A program made the position numbers and the translations under genes. The notes under the pieces are model-generated. The model was not told the origin of the DNA. It searched no databases and saw nothing but the letters and a program-made list of their open reading frames with translations. From Hymenobacter terrenus (GTDB lineage: Bacteria; Bacteroidota; Bacteroidia; Cytophagales; Hymenobacteraceae), in assembly GCF_000972495.1 (NCBI RefSeq), contig NZ_LATM01000029.1, positions 1-55,805 of the forward strand: 55,805 nt of DNA. The letters are read 5' to 3'. Below, piece after piece: positions 17,760 to 26,309 of this stretch. Positions within the stretch are counted from its first letter, which is position 1; the number at the start of each line of letters is the position of its first letter.

Positions 17760-18389
17760 ATGGCTACTTATGCCGCCCTGGCTTTTACCGAACCAGTTAA
17801 GCAACTACAACAGCGCTATGGTAGCCGTGCGGCTTATGCACGGCAGGAGAACCACACTTATACTGCGGGGCTTACCGAGCACGAAGCCGCGTTTCTGGCC
17901 GAACGCGACAGCTTTTACCTAGCCAGCATCGGCGAGAATGGCTACCCGTACGTGCAGCACCGGGGTGGGCCGAAAGGCTTCCTGAGAGTGATAGATTCTC
18001 ACCGCCTCGGCTTTGTCGACTACACGGGCAACAAGCAGTACATCTCGGTGGGCAACTTGCTCACCCACCCGCAGGTGTCTGTGCTGCTGATGGATTATCC
18101 CCGCCGAACCCGACTGAAAATCTACGCCAATGCCCGCATTGTGGAGCTGAGCGAAGAGCCGGCGCTGTTCGCCCAGCTTGACCCCGCCGACTACCCACAC
18201 CGGCCGGAGCGAATGCTGGTGTTGACCGTGCAGGCCTATGACTGGAATTGTCCGCAGCATATCACCCCGCGCTACACGGCCGAGGAAGTAAACGCCGCCC
18301 TGGCCGAGCAAACCGCTTACGTCCGCCAACTGGAGGGGGAAATAGCGCGGTGGCGCCAGCAAGCGGCCGATTCTCCGCCGGCTCCTTAG
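17760..18389 (+). CDS. Pyridoxamine 5'-phosphate oxidase-like flavin-binding protein
   Basis: The protein has 209 residues from the ATG at 17760; the frame upstream of it is not conserved-looking. The split-barrel FMN fold is indicated by FLAERDSFYLASIGENGYPY, VQHRGGPKGFLRVID and LGFVDYTGNKQYISVGNL. The C-terminal third (RMLVLTVQAYDWNCPQHITP) is a hallmark of the large PPOX-like group often found beside TetR regulators. The role is likely redox detoxification with FMN or F420-type cofactor. It is first in the run downstream of tetR, and its stop lies 11 bp from the next start. Confidence 0.88.
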   Translation: MATYAALAFTEPVKQLQQRYGSRAAYARQENHTYTAGLTEHEAAFLAERDSFYLASIGENGYPYVQHRGGPKGFLRVIDSHRLGFVDYTGNKQYISVGNLLTHPQVSVLLMDYPRRTRLKIYANARIVELSEEPALFAQLDPADYPHRPERMLVLTVQAYDWNCPQHITPRYTAEEVNAALAEQTAYVRQLEGEIARWRQQAADSPPAP

Positions 18390-18400
18390 CCTTTCGTCCC

Positions 18401-19393
18401 TTGTCTACACACTCGTCCCTAATCCGGCGCTTGGCTGTGCTGCTGCCGCTGCTGCTGGCCGCAACCCTGGCTGTGGCTGCGCCGCCTACCTCCACTCCTC
18501 CCGTTATGGTCCGCTATTCATTTGCGACTGTGCGCGGCGTTCGGCTTTTTTACCGCGAAGCCGGGTCGCCTACCGCCCCTACTGTGCTGCTGCTGCACGG
18601 GTTCCCGTCCTCGTCCTTCATGTTCCGGAACCTGCTGCCGGAGTTAGCCGGGCAGTACCATGTGCTGGCGCCCGACTTCCCAGGCTTCGGCTACACTGAA
18701 GTGCCAGCGTCAGCTGCCTTCTCTTACACCTTTGCCCAAGTGGCAGAGCTGTTGAACGACTGGCTCGACCAGCTTGGTGTTGCCCGCTGCTCGGTGTACA
18801 TCTTCGACTACAGTGCCCCTGTTGGCTTGCGCATGCTCACCCAGCGCCCCGAGCGGCTGCAATGCCTCATCGTGCAGAACGGAAACTTGTACGCTGAGGG
18901 GCTTGGGCAAATTCTGCGCGACACGCGGGCCAACATCGAAGCTGGTACCCCCGAAGCCATTGCCCGGGTCATGACGCAGTTTGAACTGCCTTACACCAAG
19001 TTTGAATATTTGCACGGAGCGTCCGACCCGGCACGCATTGCCCCGGACGGATATACCCTGGACCAGGCCCTGATGGACCGGCCTGGCAATAAGGCCATTC
19101 AGTTTCAATACAAAGTCGACTACCGTTCCAACCCGCCGCTTTACCCGGAGTGGCAGGCCTATTTGCGCCGGATTCAGCCCCCGACGCTGGTGGTGTGGGG
19201 CGAAAATGACCCCGTGTTCACCAAAGCGGGGGCACTGGGCTTGCGCCGCGACGTGCGCGACCTGGAAATGCACTTCTATCCCACGGGCCACTTTGCGCTG
19301 GAAGAGTTCGGGGAACCAATGGCTGCCGTTATCCGCAGCTTTTTCGCCCGTAAGCTTCCGCCCACTCCGGCCCACGCTTCTCCCCGGAAGTGA
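18401..19393 (+). CDS. Exported alpha/beta hydrolase, haloalkane-dehalogenase/epoxide-hydrolase type
   Basis: The protein has 330 residues if started at TTG 18401, which gives a good signal peptide (LIRRLAVLLPLLLAATLAVA). An ATG at 18506 would give a cytosolic form matching the start of the paralogue at 20138. The oxyanion segment is LLLHGFPSSSFMFR. The nucleophile elbow IFDYSAPVG uses Asp, as in dehalogenases and epoxide hydrolases. The acid is in WGENDPVF and the histidine in YPTGHFALEE. It is adjacent to the PPOX-like gene and probably co-transcribed. The start codon is the main uncertainty. Confidence 0.85.
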   Translation: MSTHSSLIRRLAVLLPLLLAATLAVAAPPTSTPPVMVRYSFATVRGVRLFYREAGSPTAPTVLLLHGFPSSSFMFRNLLPELAGQYHVLAPDFPGFGYTEVPASAAFSYTFAQVAELLNDWLDQLGVARCSVYIFDYSAPVGLRMLTQRPERLQCLIVQNGNLYAEGLGQILRDTRANIEAGTPEAIARVMTQFELPYTKFEYLHGASDPARIAPDGYTLDQALMDRPGNKAIQFQYKVDYRSNPPLYPEWQAYLRRIQPPTLVVWGENDPVFTKAGALGLRRDVRDLEMHFYPTGHFALEEFGEPMAAVIRSFFARKLPPTPAHASPRK

Positions 19394-19484
19394 CGCTCCG
19401 GGCCGTTGCCTGGCTCCGTCAGTTGTCCCCAACCGCCCTCTTAGTTCTGTTTCTGATTCGCTCCCCTTATTTCCATTTCAAAAC

Positions 19485-19907
19485 ATGGCAACTCCCCTGC
19501 TTCCCCCATTTACCGTTGAAACGGCACGCGCCAAAGTGCAAGCGGCCGAAGATGCCTGGAATTCCCGCGACCCCGAGCGCGTGGCTCTGGCCTACACCGA
19601 AGACTCGGAGTGGCGCAACCGTGGCGAGTTTTTTCGCGGCCGCGAAGCCATCAAAGACTTTCTGCGCCGCAAGTGGGCCCGCGAGCTGGACTACCGGCTC
19701 ATGAAAGAACTGTGGTCTTTCACCGACAACCGAATCTCAGTTCGCTTCGAGTACGAGTACCGACCGGCCGACAATCCCTCGCAGTGGATGCGGGCCCACG
19801 GCAACGAGCATTGGGAATTTGACCAGCACGGGTTGATGCGCCGCCGCGACATGAGTGCCAACGATTACCCCATCCAAGAGCGCGAGCGGCGCTACCGCCT
19901 CGCCTAG
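19485..19907 (+). CDS. NTF2-like protein of the DUF1348 family
   Basis: The protein has 140 residues, the full length for DUF1348. Signatures are AEDAWNSRDPERVALAYTED, SEWRNRGEFFRGREAIKDFL, WARELDYRLMKELWSFTDNR and HWEFDQHGLMRRRDMSANDY. The cone-shaped SnoaL/NTF2 fold binds small hydrophobic molecules; the function of the family is unproven. It lies between two paralogous hydrolases on the same strand and fits a small-molecule degradation cluster. Confidence 0.88.
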   Translation: MATPLLPPFTVETARAKVQAAEDAWNSRDPERVALAYTEDSEWRNRGEFFRGREAIKDFLRRKWARELDYRLMKELWSFTDNRISVRFEYEYRPADNPSQWMRAHGNEHWEFDQHGLMRRRDMSANDYPIQERERRYRLA

Positions 19908-19953
19908 TCTCCTAAACTAACTCCTGCCCGCCTGCTACTCTAGCAGCAAAAAA

Positions 19954-19969
19954 CCGCCTGTGCAGGCGG
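19954..19969. terminator. Hairpin CCGCCTG-TG-CAGGCGG
   Basis: The 7-bp GC stem is perfect. On the minus strand it is followed by TTTTTTG, a good intrinsic terminator; on the plus strand it is preceded by the A-run and has no U-tract. It would stop antisense transcription or act as a partial terminator after the DUF1348 gene. Confidence 0.5.
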
Positions 19970-20137
19970 GCAGGCCTGCTTGTGCTTTAACACCAGCCCA
20001 ATTTCTTTCTTCATAACGCTATTTATCAGATGAATATGAAGCGCGGCAGCGTCTAAACCTGCTGCATTCAGCTAGTCCACCGCGACTGGCCACTTCTTTA
20101 AAAACCGCTTTTTATCACCCATTCAACCTCCATTCTC

Positions 20138-20995
20138 ATGCAGTACAAAACAGTCAAAATCGACAACCTCGACATCTTCTATCGCGAAGCCGGCGACCCA
20201 ACCCGGCCTACCATTCTGCTCTTGCACGGCTTCCCCACGTCCTCGCACATGTTCCGCGACCTGATGTCGGACCTCGAAAGCCGCTACCACCTCGTCGCAC
20301 CCGATTACCCCGGCTTTGGCAACTCCTCATTTCCGCCCGCCGACCAGTTCGAGTACTCATTCGAGTCGCTCTATAACGTGGTGTTGAAGTTTATCGACAC
20401 AGTGGGTCTCAGCCGTTTCTCCATTTACATCCAAGACTACGGCGCCCCACTCGGCCTCAAGCTCGCCTCGCGCCACCCCGACCGCATCGAAGCCATTATT
20501 AGCCAGTCGGGCAATGCCTACATGGAAGGCTTCACGCCATTTTGGGAACCCCTTTTTGCCTACGCCACCAACCCCAGCCCCGAAACCGAGCCCGGCGTGC
20601 GGGCCTACCTAACACCCGAGGCCAACCAATGGCAATGGACCCACGGCACTCGCCAGCCCGAGCGCATCGCCCCTGACGGCCACACGCTGGCCACAGCCAA
20701 CATGGACCGCCCCGGCAACCGCGAAGTGCAACTCCAACTCTTCCACGATTACCGCCTGAACCTCGACAGCTACCCGATATTCCAGGAGTACTTCCGCACC
20801 CGTAAACCTCCAACGCTGCTGGTGTGGGGTAAAAACGACGAGATTTTCGGGCCGGCCGGGGCCGAGGCTTTCAAAAAAGACCTGCCTGATGCCGAACTGC
20901 ACCTGCTCGATACGGGGCACTTTGCCTTAGAAGAGGACCATGCGCACATCGCCGGCCTCATCGACGCTTTCCTAGCCAAAAACGTGCAGCAATAA
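20138..20995 (+). CDS. Alpha/beta hydrolase, haloalkane-dehalogenase/epoxide-hydrolase type
   Basis: The protein has 285 residues with no signal peptide. HGFP at 30-33 forms the oxyanion loop. The nucleophile is Asp100 in YIQDYGAPLG, the acid Asp234 in WGKNDEIF, and the base His261 in DTGHFALEE. It is a clear paralogue of the exported enzyme at 18401-19393 (both share FYREAGxPT, RIAPDG and MDRPGN). The Tyr after the nucleophile replaces the Trp that helps bind halide in true haloalkane dehalogenases, so an epoxide or ester substrate is possible. A strong terminator follows at 21014. Confidence 0.92.
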   Translation: MQYKTVKIDNLDIFYREAGDPTRPTILLLHGFPTSSHMFRDLMSDLESRYHLVAPDYPGFGNSSFPPADQFEYSFESLYNVVLKFIDTVGLSRFSIYIQDYGAPLGLKLASRHPDRIEAIISQSGNAYMEGFTPFWEPLFAYATNPSPETEPGVRAYLTPEANQWQWTHGTRQPERIAPDGHTLATANMDRPGNREVQLQLFHDYRLNLDSYPIFQEYFRTRKPPTLLVWGKNDEIFGPAGAEAFKKDLPDAELHLLDTGHFALEEDHAHIAGLIDAFLAKNVQQ

Positions 20996-21013
20996 GCCTT
21001 GAATGCGGAACGA

Positions 21014-21047
21014 GAGACCCTGGGCACGCCGACGCGGCCAGGGTCTC
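21014..21047 (+). terminator. Intrinsic terminator after the hydrolase gene
   Basis: A 10-bp perfect stem GAGACCCTGG/CCAGGGTCTC with a 14-base loop is followed by CCTATTTTTTG. It lies 18 bases after the stop codon at 20995 and separates the hydrolase unit from the permease gene. Confidence 0.8.
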
Positions 21048-21074
21048 CCTATTTTTTGCTCTGACGATTCTTCG

Positions 21075-21869
21075 ATGACTGTTTCTGAATCTGGTTTTTT
21101 GTTTGCCGCCGCCACGGCCGCTAGTGCCCTCAATGCCGTGGCCGGGGGCGGTGGGTTTCTGGCGTTTCCGGCCCTGGTGTTCACCCGCGTGCCGCCGCTG
21201 CCGGCCAACGCCATGACGGCCGTTTCGCTTTGGCCCGGTTCGCTGGCCAGCGTGGCCGCCAACGCCGGCCCATGGGCGTGGCCCGACCGGACCGTGACTG
21301 CGCTACTGCTGGTTACTAGCATCGGGGCAGTTGCCGGTGCGGGCCTGGTGCTGCGCACCCCGCCCCAGATATTTCTGCGCCTAGTGCCTTTTTTATTACT
21401 TGGAGCCACGCTCCTATTCGCGCTGAGCGGGCGGCTGGTTGCTTGTCCAACGGCCGTCGCAAGGGAAGGACATCCTAATCTGGACCAAACAGCCGACAGC
21501 TTGCCCCCACTCTCGGCAGGGCTACTCATTGGCCAATTTCTAATTGGGGTGTACGGCGGCTACTTTGGGGCGGGCTTAGGCATTATGCTGCTCGCCGCGT
21601 TGGGCTTGGCCGGGATGCGTAACCTCCATGCTATGAACGCCCTAAAGGTGCAGCTCGTTACCTGCAACAACGCTGTATCGGCCAGCATTTTCCTGTTTTC
21701 GGGGCTAGTGCTATGGCCCCAAACGCTGGTCATGATGGCCGGCGCGGTGCTTGGCGGCTGGGCGGGCAGTTGCTACGGCCGCCGAGCACCGGCAAACCGC
21801 TTACGGTGGGGCGTAGTGGCCGCCGGGCTGCTGATGAGCATTTATTTCTTCTTCAAAACCTACACCTGA
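21075..21869 (+). CDS. TauE/SafE-family membrane permease
   Basis: The protein has 264 residues from the ATG at 21075; an earlier in-frame ATG at 21003 would begin before the terminator stem and is rejected. About eight hydrophobic segments are visible, with the two family repeats marked by NAVAGGGGFLAFPALV and GVYGGYFGAGLGIMLLAALG. The second repeat also shows NALKVQLVTCNNAVSASIF. The family exports sulfite, organosulfonates or related anions across the inner membrane. Direction and substrate cannot be read from sequence. Confidence 0.9.
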   Translation: MTVSESGFLFAAATAASALNAVAGGGGFLAFPALVFTRVPPLPANAMTAVSLWPGSLASVAANAGPWAWPDRTVTALLLVTSIGAVAGAGLVLRTPPQIFLRLVPFLLLGATLLFALSGRLVACPTAVAREGHPNLDQTADSLPPLSAGLLIGQFLIGVYGGYFGAGLGIMLLAALGLAGMRNLHAMNALKVQLVTCNNAVSASIFLFSGLVLWPQTLVMMAGAVLGGWAGSCYGRRAPANRLRWGVVAAGLLMSIYFFFKTYT

Positions 21870-22035
21870 CTCGCTATGCCGACACATTCCAAGTGGGTGT
21901 CTTAGCCGGCGTGACTGCCATTAAGAGCTTCAGCGTGTCGACAGCCGGCAATATGCATCTTGCTGCTCTTAGGTTATTCGACTCTGCCATAGCCTGTGCC
22001 TTCGACTAACCGCAGGAACGTGTATATAACAATTT

Positions 22036-22889
22036 GTGCTACTGGTCCGGCTGGTGCTGGTCGGAAACAATGACCAACTGGTCTATACAACCGCGAATGA
22101 CCCCTACACGAATGGCAATGACGGTGCGATAATTAATGAAAACGCCACGACGCTCAACTCGGTAATAGGTGGTGCTAACTATGATACAGGCCACGTGTTC
22201 ATAACCAGTCTCAGCGGACTTGCTGCATTGGGCGGTGTGTGTACCGCAAATAAAGCGCGAGGTGTATCAGGGCAAACTACTCCCGTCAACGACCCTTTTG
22301 ATGTTGACTTTGTAGCCCACGAAATAGGGCACCAATTTGGTGCACGGCACACGCAAAACAACGATTGTAACAGGGAGCCAGCAACAGCGGTCGAACCAGG
22401 CAGCGACTCCATTATTATGGGGTATGCTGGCATATGTGCGCCTGATGTAGCCAACAATTCCGATGCTACGTTTCATGGCATCAACATTCAGGAGATAACG
22501 AACTTCATTAGCAATGGAGCCGGCAATAGCTGCGCCGTCCGGACGCCACTCGCCAATAACATTCCACTGCCAACGCCGGCAACGATTTCACCATTCCGCG
22601 TGGCACGCCCTTCACGCTGACGGGCACCGCCGCCGACGGCACGGCCGGCCTGACTTACAGCTGGGAGCCGATGGACAACACGGTTACGGTGATGCCGTCT
22701 TCCACAACGTCCACTACCGGGCCCGCTTTCCGGGTCTTCTTGCCCACCACTAGCCGTTCCCGCACTTTTCTCCGCCTGCAGGATATCCGCAACAATACCA
22801 CGCCCACTTGGGAAGTGCTCTCGAACGTAGCCCGCTCATACCGGTTCCGGTTCGTGGTGCGGGATAGCAATGCTGGGGGAGGGTTCACC
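22036..22889 (+). pseudogene. Reprolysin-like zinc metalloprotease, truncated and frameshifted
   Basis: The first frame begins without an N-terminus at VRLVLVGNNDQLVYTTANDP and contains the M12 zinc motif HEIGHQFGARH followed by MGYAGICAPD. It goes out of frame near 22580. In the next frame DFTIPRGTPFTLTG, YSWEPMD and TSRSRTFLRLQDIRNNTTPT match the domain that follows the catalytic unit in Bacteroidota secreted proteases. The signal peptide, propeptide and C-terminal sorting domain are absent. Homology stops near 22889, where a crystallin-type sequence begins. It is not functional. Confidence 0.8.
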
Positions 22890-23652
22890 AACCAGCGGCT
22901 ACGAGGTATAGTTGTTCGCTGACGACAATTTTCAGGGAGAGTATATCACGGCCGTCGGTACCAACGACTGCCTGGATGGGCGTAGCTTCAATGACCGGGC
23001 TTCTTCCCTGCGAGTGCGCCCGGCAGGCACGATGACGCTGTACCAGGACTGCTACTACGGGGGCTATGCGCGAGCCTTGCCGGCAATAGGTGGCTACACG
23101 ACCAACCGACTGCTTGCCCTGGGCATCGACAACAACGACATTTCGTCGTTGCGTGTCAACAGCGGCTATGAAGTGGTGCTCTATGACGAGGACGACTACC
23201 AGGGCACCTCAATTACCATCAGCGGCAGTAATGATTGTTTGGTGACCAGCGACTGGAACGACCGCGTGTCGTCGGTGCAAGTGCGCACGGTTGGGGCTCC
23301 TTCGGCGGCGCTGCCGAGGAAGAGCGAGGTAGACGTGTATCCTAATCCGGTAGTGGACAAGCTGCATTTGAGCGCGGCCGCCGCGCTGACTGGTGGCCAG
23401 TACCGCATTCTGAACGGCTGGGGCAAAGCCGTGGCTAGCGGCCGGCTCACTCATGATATTGTGGATGTGGAGGCGCTGCCCACAGGCATGTATACATTGG
23501 TTCTAGTCGCCAAAGACGGGCAGACCGTAGCGCGCCGCTTTGATAAAATAGCCGTGCTGAACGTAGAGAGAAAAAGGCTGCCCGATGAGCAGCCTTTTTT
23601 ATTGCGAACCACCTCTGCATCTCTTGTCAATGGCCGGCTACACGCACAATAG
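22889..23652 (+). pseudogene. Beta/gamma-crystallin-fold protein with T9SS type A sorting domain, remnant
   Basis: The frame starts abruptly at TSGYEV, has a TAG at the next codon, then runs LFADDNFQGEYITAVGTNDC. At least three crystallin-like motifs follow (DDNFQGEY, DCYYGGYARAL, DEDDYQGTSITISGSNDCL). The last ~80 residues are a type IX secretion signal (VDVYPNPVVDKLHLS ... GMYTLVLVAKDGQTVARRF). The normal stop just after RRFDKIAVLN seems lost, because the frame runs on through an intrinsic terminator at 23571-23599. Domains of this kind occur in secreted peptidase-inhibitor or surface proteins. The 5' part is missing. Confidence 0.75.
23571..23599 (+). terminator. Intrinsic terminator inside the end of the crystallin/T9SS frame
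   Basis: The stem AAAAAGGCTGC/GCAGCCTTTTT has 11 bp and a 7-base loop, and ends in a T-run. A terminator belongs in a 3' untranslated region. Its position 53 bases before the present stop supports loss of the original stop codon. Confidence 0.8.
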
Positions 23653-24112
23653 TCAAGCTGACATAAATAAAGACGTCGTTACTTGACTGAGTTGATGAAT
23701 TCCATACTTTTCGTCAACAAAGTCCTGCTCCAATGGGCGCTTTAGCTAGCGTTGCTGGAAAGGAAGAATTTTATAAATATTTTTTCTTCTGGATAAAGAA
23801 GCAGTACTACCAGAACTAGAGCTGTGTGTGCACTTAGGCAGTGGCGACGCCTGACCTTGCAGATTGGTAGGCGCTGGGCAAGTTTGCTCACCCCAAATTT
23901 TGGCACGCAATAGCTGTTTACCAGCTACTAATCATTTTATGGCAACCAGGCAAGGTGCTTGTACCGGACTCTTGTTCTCGGCAACTGAGCGGGGGGCGGG
24001 GCCCGGCCAGGTGCTTCCGCGGAAAGCTAGAAAGTTGGCTCAAAATGTCCGCTATTTGGCCCGCTGGGAACACGGCTTGCGGGTACCTTTGTCACTATAA
24101 AACTCAATAAAA
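23653..24112. other. Intergenic region upstream of the GlxA-type regulator
   Basis: No gene is supported in these 460 bases. A 78-codon frame at 23864-24100 has no protein-like signature and overlaps the likely promoter. Confidence 0.4.
24084..24091 (+). promoter_or_regulatory. -7 element TACCTTTG before the GlxA-type gene
   Basis: The site matches TAnnTTTG exactly, 22 bases before the ATG at 24113. No well-spaced TTTG -33 box is visible; TTTG at 24055-24058 is 25 bases upstream. Confidence 0.4.
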
Positions 24113-25072
24113 ATGAGCGATTTACCGCAAATCATCTTTACCGTTCCACCGTTTGTGCAAGTGCTGGACCTGACGGGCCCATTGCAAGTTTTCTATGAAG
24201 CCGCCGATTATGGCGTCACGTACCGCCTGACATACTGCTCCTACCAAGGTGACGTCACGAGTGCGACGGGCTTGGGCTTTACCCAGTTGCTACCTTTTGA
24301 GCGCGTCACGGCCGAACCCGGCGACCTGGTATTCGTTCCCGGGCTGGACCACCAGTACGTGCAGTCAGCCGCATTTCGAGCCGAGGGCCAGGCCTTTTTT
24401 GCCTGGCTGCGCGAACTAGATGCTCGGGGCGTGCGGCTGTGCGCGGTGTGTACTGGTGCCTTTCTGCTGGCGGAGGCCGGGCTGCTGGACGGCAGGAAAT
24501 GCACTACCCATTGGAAAAGGTTAAACGAATTCCAAGCTACCTACCCTACTGTGCTTGCCCAGCGCGACACGTTATTTGTCCAAGACGGCACGATTTATAC
24601 CAGCGCCGGTATTACGGCCGGCATTGACCTAGCACTATACCTGCTGGAGCAACAGCACGGGCCGCTGTTTGCCACCCAAGTGGCCCGGGAACTCGTCGTC
24701 TATACCCGGCGCGGGGGTGAGCACCCTCAAACTAGCATTTATCTCGCCTATCGCAACCACCTCAGCTCCGGCGTACACCAAGTGCAAGATTGGCTTATTG
24801 CTAATCTGGCTCGCGGTGCTACCCTGCCAGAACTGGCCGAAGTCGCTAACATGAGTGCTCGCAACCTGACTCGCACGTTCCGCAAGGAAACAGGCCTCAC
24901 CATTCACGAATACACCACGAAGCTGCGGCTTGAGTTGGCGCGCACTCTGGCCTACGACCCAAGCTTGACTGTTGAGGCTATTGCCGCACGCTGCGGCCTG
25001 CAAAATGCCCGACAATTGCGGCGCATCCAGCGCCAGACCGATGCAGTGGGTGCAAACGAAACTTCTCACTAG
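24113..25072 (+). CDS. GlxA-family transcriptional regulator (DJ-1/PfpI plus AraC HTH)
   Basis: The protein has 319 residues. An amidotransferase-like DJ-1/PfpI domain at ~5-190 contains PFVQVLDLTGPLQVFYEA and the nucleophile-elbow motif CAVCTGAFLLAEAGLLDGR with TTHW. A C-terminal AraC HTH pair at ~215-310 contains LPELAEVANMSARNLTRTFR and LTVEAIAARCGLQNARQLRR. The extreme C-terminus (QRQTDAVGANETSH) departs from the usual FRRRFGxSP ending. Proteins of this type control catabolic genes. The adjacent exported protein (25096) is a candidate target. Confidence 0.9.
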   Translation: MSDLPQIIFTVPPFVQVLDLTGPLQVFYEAADYGVTYRLTYCSYQGDVTSATGLGFTQLLPFERVTAEPGDLVFVPGLDHQYVQSAAFRAEGQAFFAWLRELDARGVRLCAVCTGAFLLAEAGLLDGRKCTTHWKRLNEFQATYPTVLAQRDTLFVQDGTIYTSAGITAGIDLALYLLEQQHGPLFATQVARELVVYTRRGGEHPQTSIYLAYRNHLSSGVHQVQDWLIANLARGATLPELAEVANMSARNLTRTFRKETGLTIHEYTTKLRLELARTLAYDPSLTVEAIAARCGLQNARQLRRIQRQTDAVGANETSH

Positions 25073-25095
25073 CCGTCCCGCCGTACCAAGTCTTT

Positions 25096-25836
25096 ATGTA
25101 CTCCCCGCTCCTGTTACCCAATTCATTCAGATTCCGTTTGCTGCTGGGCTGTCTGCTGCTGACGCTAGCGGCGGGCTCCGCCTGCCCGGCCTTTGCGCCG
25201 GGACAAGCCCCCATTCCGCGGTCCGTCAACCTGAGACAACGGCCGGGCTTAGCGCCGTTGCCCCGCGCCCAGGAAATCGAACTGGCGTTGAGTGCCGCGC
25301 CCGCCCATTTGCGTGCGCAAGCGACTGTGTATGTATATGGGGCACGGGGCTACGAGCGGGTGCGGTCGGGTACGAACGGCTTTACCTGCTTGGTCAACCG
25401 CGACGGTGTGCAGCACGGCGACTCCACGCTGCACCCCACCTGCTGGGACCCCGAGGGCACTGCCACCATCCTGCCCGTGGTGCTGCGCGTGGGCCAGCTA
25501 CTGGCCCGGGGCAGCAACGCCTCAGCAATTCGACGCAACGTCGAAGCCAGCTTCCAAGCTGGACGGTTTCGCAGCCCGCGCAAAAGCGGTATTGCCTACA
25601 TGCTCGGTGGCGACGTGCAGGTGAACAGCCGGACCGGGCAGGTGGTCACACGGACCTTTCCCCCGCACTACATGCTTTACGCGCCCGGGCTGACGAATGC
25701 GGATATAGGAACCACAGAAGCAGCATTCCAGGCCAACCAGGCGCTGCCCATTGTGTACGACGGCTATTCCGGCGGTCCCCGAACCGCCTACATTATTATC
25801 ATCGCCGGGCAGGGCCAGGGACACAACGGGCACTAA
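25096..25836 (+). CDS. Exported protein of unknown function
   Basis: The protein has 246 residues with a signal peptide (RLLLGCLLLTLAAGSACPAF). The mature part has a regular pattern: AQEIELALSAAPAHLRAQAT, VYVYGARGYERVRSGTNGFT, CLVNRD, PTCWDPEGTATILPVVLRVG, SGIAYMLGGDVQ and FPPHYMLYAPGLTNADIG. I recall similar uncharacterised exported proteins in several phyla but no named domain. Two cysteines (CLVNRD and CWDPEG) could form a disulfide. It starts 24 bp after the GlxA-type gene and may be co-transcribed. Confidence 0.8.
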   Translation: MYSPLLLPNSFRFRLLLGCLLLTLAAGSACPAFAPGQAPIPRSVNLRQRPGLAPLPRAQEIELALSAAPAHLRAQATVYVYGARGYERVRSGTNGFTCLVNRDGVQHGDSTLHPTCWDPEGTATILPVVLRVGQLLARGSNASAIRRNVEASFQAGRFRSPRKSGIAYMLGGDVQVNSRTGQVVTRTFPPHYMLYAPGLTNADIGTTEAAFQANQALPIVYDGYSGGPRTAYIIIIAGQGQGHNGH

Positions 25837-25977
25837 CGAGGCGACAGGTAGCGTGGGGAAACCCGCCATTGTGCTCGATAGTGCCGATGACGACCGGACT
25901 TGGGACCATGCCTCTAAGTTCACTTCGAGCGGGTAATGCTATAACATTCATTCAAATCCGAGCAGGACTATCAAGAA

Positions 25978-26266
25978 ATGAAAGTCGAATCCGCCGCCCG
26001 CTACCTTGATTTAAGCCGCACTATTTTCAATGGTCTCATTACCTGAAGGGCTTGCCAGTGCCTGTCATCTGTGATTTTCTGAGTTGGGAAGGTTGCTGGG
26101 CGCCTGAGGACTGATTGTCGAGCACTTATGCTATTTGGAGCAGCTGCCCAACGAAGGCTTTTACTTCACGGCCGTGCCGCCCAAAATGGCGGGCATGGGT
26201 ACATTCCTCGTGCCCGTCTTCACCAAAATAGCCGCAAAGGCAACTATTACCCCAAGTCTGCTTTGA
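25978..26266 (+). pseudogene. Cyclase/kynurenine-formamidase-like gene, collapsed remnant
   Basis: The ATG at 25978 gives ARYLDLSRTIFNGLIT, then a frame change at GLPVPVICDFLSWEG; together these are the N-terminus of the cyclase family (PF04199). From 26111 the C-terminal end appears (CYLEQLPNEGFYFTAVPPKM, then AGMGTFLVPVFTKIA), stopping at TGA 26264-26266. The middle ~130 residues, including the metal-binding HxxTH region, are deleted. It is non-functional. Confidence 0.65.
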
Positions 26267-26309
26267 GTTCGTGCTAGTATAAATATCTGTGATCAAACGA
26301 ATTGCCCAT

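Noticed and set aside
23864..24100. 78-codon frame upstream of the GlxA-type gene
   Set aside because: No family features, and its end overlaps the probable promoter.
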